Shown here piece by piece: positions 6,301 through 7,895 of a stretch of DNA of 7,895 nt. Below the pieces are notes generated by a model. It saw nothing but the letters and a program-made list of their open reading frames with translations, had not been told where the DNA came from and searched no databases. Numbering within the stretch: the stretch's first letter is position 1; every line of letters begins with the position of its first letter. The stretch is from an uncultured Verrucomicrobiota bacterium (GTDB taxonomy: Bacteria; Verrucomicrobiota; Verrucomicrobiia; Chthoniobacterales; SZAS-18). The translations under genes were made by a program, and so were the position numbers. Location: contig CALMOL010000288.1 in NCBI GenBank assembly GCA_937871685.1, positions 1 through 7,895 of the forward strand, read 5' to 3'.

Positions 6301-7895
6301 TCCGCCGACGGTGCTTCCGCCGGAAGCTCGGGCGTCGGCGGGGGGAGGATGGGCGTCACCCTGCGCGTGGCTGGCGCCTTGAAGGTGAAGGGCCCGGCAG
6401 GCACCGATGCAGGCGGCGGCTCCGCTGGTGCCGGCGGCGCATCGGCATCACGCGGCGGCGAAGGGATGCGGTTGGTTTCCACGCGCCCGGCGCGGGCGAC
6501 GGGGATGTTCTCCGCGGGCGGAGGCGGCGAGCGGAACTCCACGCTGAGCACCGGCCTCGTCTCCGGGGGCGCGACCGGCTTGAAGTCGAGCGATGGCTCG
6601 GGGATGCGCACCGTCGGGGCGGCGTTGAGGGGCTCGGCGGGCTCCGCTGGCTCGGTCGCGGCCGGCGGCGCCTCCTCGGCGGGCGGGTCCAGCTCGGGCG
6701 AGGGAGGCGTGAAGCCGCCCCCGACGGCCTGGATTTCCACCGCGCGGCCGCTCTCGTCGAACATCCCGGTGTAAGTCCATCGCTGCCAGCCGGGCAAGCC
6801 ATCGGCGCCATACACGCGAAACTCGCAGGTGGCGGTCGGGTGGCTCGCGGTGAGCGAGGCGATGGCCTTGTCCGCCACATGGCGATCTTCCTCGGCGGTG
6901 AGCGGGCGGAAGATGAAGCCCTCGAGGTTGCGCCGCTCCTCGCCGAAGCACGCGCAGTAGGCGTCGTTGACGAGCGTGAGCGTCCCATCCGGACGGAAGC
7001 GGCAGAGCAGGCCGCTGGCCTCCTCGGCGACCGGCAGGCCGTTGGAAGTAGTGCCGTCGCCAGGCAGCCCCGCGATGCGCGTGACCACCGAGTAGGCGGC
7101 CAGCGGGGAGCCGGCCGGCAGCAGGCGCGTATTAAGCTCGACGGGCAGCGGCTCGCCGTGGGCGGAGCGGAGCGCCACCTTGAACACCACGTCGCAGCCC
7201 GAGCCGAGCATCCGGTCGATCTCCTCGATCCAGCCCGGCTGCGTCTGGTGGAAAAGCGTGCCCAGCGAGGAATGGAGCAGCGCGGAGCGCGGGTATCCGA
7301 GCAAGTCGCAGCCGGCGTCGTTCACCCCGGAGATCGGCGAGCGCATCCCGACGGCCATGGACTCGTGCAGGAACACGGCCGTGTCGTGCGAGGCGAAGAG
7401 GCGGCGCAGCTCGACGACCTCCTCGGCGTCGTCCGAGCGCGGCGGCGCGCCCGCGAGCACCGAGGAGCCGGCGGCCGGCACCGCGGGGCGCGCGCCGTCC
7501 TTGTCGATCTCGTCCTCGGCGATGGCGGCGAGATACTTCAAGGTCTTGACCTGCTCCGGCGTGAAGGGCCGCGGCGAGCGATCCAGCACGCAAAAGACTC
7601 CCGTCACCCCCGTGCCAAAGGGGCGCCGCAGCGGCACCCCGCCGAAGGCGCGCAGGTGCGGCGGGCCGGTCACGGCCGGGTCGCGCGCGAACCGAGGATC
7701 CGCCTTGGCGTCGGAAATAATGAGCGCGTCGCCGCCTTCCGCGGTGGCGGCGCAGAGCGCGGCGGGGAGATCCCGCCCGCCCAGGCCCAGGCCCAGCTGG
7801 GAGCGCAGCCGGAAGTGCCCGGCCTCTAGCAGCGCGATGAGCGCCACCGGCGCGCCGATCAGCCGCGAGGCCATCCGGGTCAGGCGGTCAAAGGG
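3381..7895 (-). CDS. Hybrid sensor histidine kinase, GAF-PAS2-linker-PAS3-HisKA-HATPase-REC, 5' end outside window
   Basis: A hybrid kinase senses a signal, autophosphorylates on histidine and passes the phosphate to its own receiver. Residues are counted from the Met codon at 7874-7872, but the frame is open to 7895 and the residues before that Met (PFDRLTR) belong to the GAF domain, so the true start lies beyond the window. Approximate order: GAF to ~125; PAS1 ~155-268; PAS2 ~285-387; Ala/Pro/Glu-rich linker ~388-713; PAS3 ~714-828; PAS4 ~843-955; PAS5 ~968-1083; HisKA from 1106 with phospho-acceptor H1116 in MSHEIRTPMNG; HATPase with the N-box (LVNNAIKF, N1233), DTGIGI (D1272) and GGTGLGL (1301-1307); a short Ala/Pro-rich linker ~1331-1368; and a receiver from ~1370 with E1376/D1377, phospho-acceptor D1420 in MDVHMPAMDG, and K1476 in TKPFK. 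All catalytic residues are present. No membrane segment or Hpt domain is visible, so a cytoplasmic protein needing an external phosphotransfer partner is likely. The signal and the output are unknown. Confidence 0.95.
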   Translation of the reverse strand, partial: PFDRLTRMASRLIGAPVALIALLEAGHFRLRSQLGLGLGGRDLPAALCAATAEGGDALIISDAKADPRFARDPAVTGPPHLRAFGGVPLRRPFGTGVTGVFCVLDRSPRPFTPEQVKTLKYLAAIAEDEIDKDGARPAVPAAGSSVLAGAPPRSDDAEEVVELRRLFASHDTAVFLHESMAVGMRSPISGVNDAGCDLLGYPRSALLHSSLGTLFHQTQPGWIEEIDRMLGSGCDVVFKVALRSAHGEPLPVELNTRLLPAGSPLAAYSVVTRIAGLPGDGTTSNGLPVAEEASGLLCRFRPDGTLTLVNDAYCACFGEERRNLEGFIFRPLTAEEDRHVADKAIASLTASHPTATCEFRVYGADGLPGWQRWTYTGMFDESGRAVEIQAVGGGFTPPSPELDPPAEEAPPAATEPAEPAEPLNAAPTVRIPEPSLDFKPVAPPETRPVLSVEFRSPPPPAENIPVARAGRVETNRIPSPPRDADAPPAPAEPPPASVPAGPFTFKAPATRRVTPILPPPTPELPAEAPSAETPAAEPRLVEAGADGAHESHVTSAPPEPRERSEASEPPLATAVEASPSVEIIPLSAVLAAEEAALPLPREPEPVVTAEAEPLAEAAPPLAAPAAEENIAAPASEPASPAAFTEPTVSASPAEDSVRAVAETAPAEPAKLLAPSSAEAAAPTEAPAPAEAPVAATAPAAPAETPANASPEIAAPNTTAAPLPDVLDHLDEVVFAASVPEARVLFLSRPAERLTGRPNSDFEFQPALWRELFHADDHPALRRALGSLLEEGRAEFSARLLRPAGEPAWVQGRAWVAQRAGEDGTPERIEGVLRDVSERRRAEEALRASEAKFRDMALNTPGVVFQWNEREDGQSGFVYASPRLYEVFGIPTEDARTLVDKLHESDRERWRESLAAARANPGPWTFEGRLHCPDGQLRWMSCAAKPVRYSPGDLLFNGVMLDITERKRAEEQFRASEERFRLVLQASNDGIWDWDLARREIYLSSRWAEMLGYTREEVGSSPRALLRLLHPDDRRVAADALRAHLARREPFVINTRYMHRDGSVRWFLCRGDAQRDADGRPVRIVGIHTDITAAKKTEAALRAAKESAEAAERSKNEFLAVMSHEIRTPMNGILGFTDLLTGTELDEEQQEYVSTIRSSGDSMMSLLNDILDLSEIEAGGVQLDNRPFDLRGFMDELVEAHRAKAEEKQLRVKLEIDPAAPDTVVSDADRLRQVLNNLVNNAIKFTAHGGVDLEVALAGREGGPASSGLPLWSLEFRISDTGIGIQADRLDRLFKPFSQADSSSTRRYGGTGLGLVLAQRICTLLGGSIRARSEVGKGSVFSFVLALPGEKKEAAPAEPVATDAPPPVAPEPAAPAGPRLLVAEDNPVNQKLVRAMLRRLGLVADYALNGVETLQMMEKTRYDLILMDVHMPAMDGLMAARRVREDEKMRADGRRAYIIALTADAMPGDREKALESGVDDYLTKPFKQQDLSDAITRARATLGMA
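5739..6713 (-). other. Low-complexity Ala/Pro/Glu-rich linker inside the hybrid kinase
   Basis: About 325 codons between PAS2 and PAS3 encode mostly Ala, Pro, Glu, Val and Ser with no recognisable fold. Short imperfect runs such as PAEAP, PAAPAE and EPAEPAEP recur. The protein is probably disordered here and acts as a spacer between the GAF/PAS1/PAS2 sensor block and the PAS3-PAS5 block attached to the kinase. Third codon positions are looser than in the flanking domains: for example GAA CGT TCT, CCT CTT TCT and GAG GCA occur between about 5880 and 6250. A shorter segment of the same composition separates the HATPase from the receiver (about 3765-3880). Confidence 0.85.

Noticed and set aside
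5739..6713. Tandem DNA repeat or mobile insertion within the kinase
   Set aside because: The peptide wording recurs only loosely and no exact DNA unit, target duplication or terminal inverted repeat is visible; a low-complexity linker explains it.
6240..7829. 529-residue open frame on the plus strand opposite GAF/PAS1/PAS2
   Set aside because: Arg/Gly-rich low-complexity translation without motifs, fully explained by codon bias of the minus-strand gene.

Overview
All four genes in this 7.9 kb window are on the minus strand and read from right to left. DNA is GC-rich (by eye about two thirds G+C) with a strong preference for G or C in third codon positions. Gene style suggests a free-living, high-GC Gram-negative-type bacterium. 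The wording of the IleS core and of its loop after the KMSKS-like motif looks to me like Verrucomicrobiota (Opitutales/Opitutaceae-like), but this is a recollection of family style and not a search result.

Layout in transcription order: (1) 7895 to 3381, a very large hybrid sensor histidine kinase whose N terminus lies beyond the right edge. It carries GAF, two PAS domains, a ~325-residue Ala/Pro/Glu-rich linker, three more PAS domains, HisKA, HATPase and a C-terminal receiver. (2) 3338 to 3072, a small antitoxin-like protein. (3) 3065 to 2634, a PIN-domain (VapC-like) toxin with a GTG start 6 bases after the antitoxin stop. (4) 2562 to beyond position 1, ileS (isoleucyl-tRNA synthetase), cut by the left edge after 854 codons. 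This frame has no stop inside the window, so a search for complete ORFs will miss it although it is one of the clearest genes here.

The gaps are short (42, 6 and 71 bases). Both larger gaps contain GC-rich inverted repeats: 3350-3371 between the kinase and the antitoxin, and 2592-2613 (with an overlapping alternative at 2606-2630) between the toxin and ileS. There is no intergenic stretch longer than 300 bases. No tRNA, rRNA, CRISPR array, insertion sequence or classical promoter was recognised.

No pathway links the genes. The kinase is a probably cytoplasmic signalling protein without a separate response regulator in view. The toxin-antitoxin pair is a self-contained module placed directly upstream of an essential housekeeping gene. 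The points most worth a second look are the non-canonical HMGT version of the HIGH motif in IleS, the long low-complexity linker with relaxed codon bias inside the kinase, and the toxin-antitoxin pair with its competing hairpins in front of ileS. I see no convincing evidence for a wholly new system.
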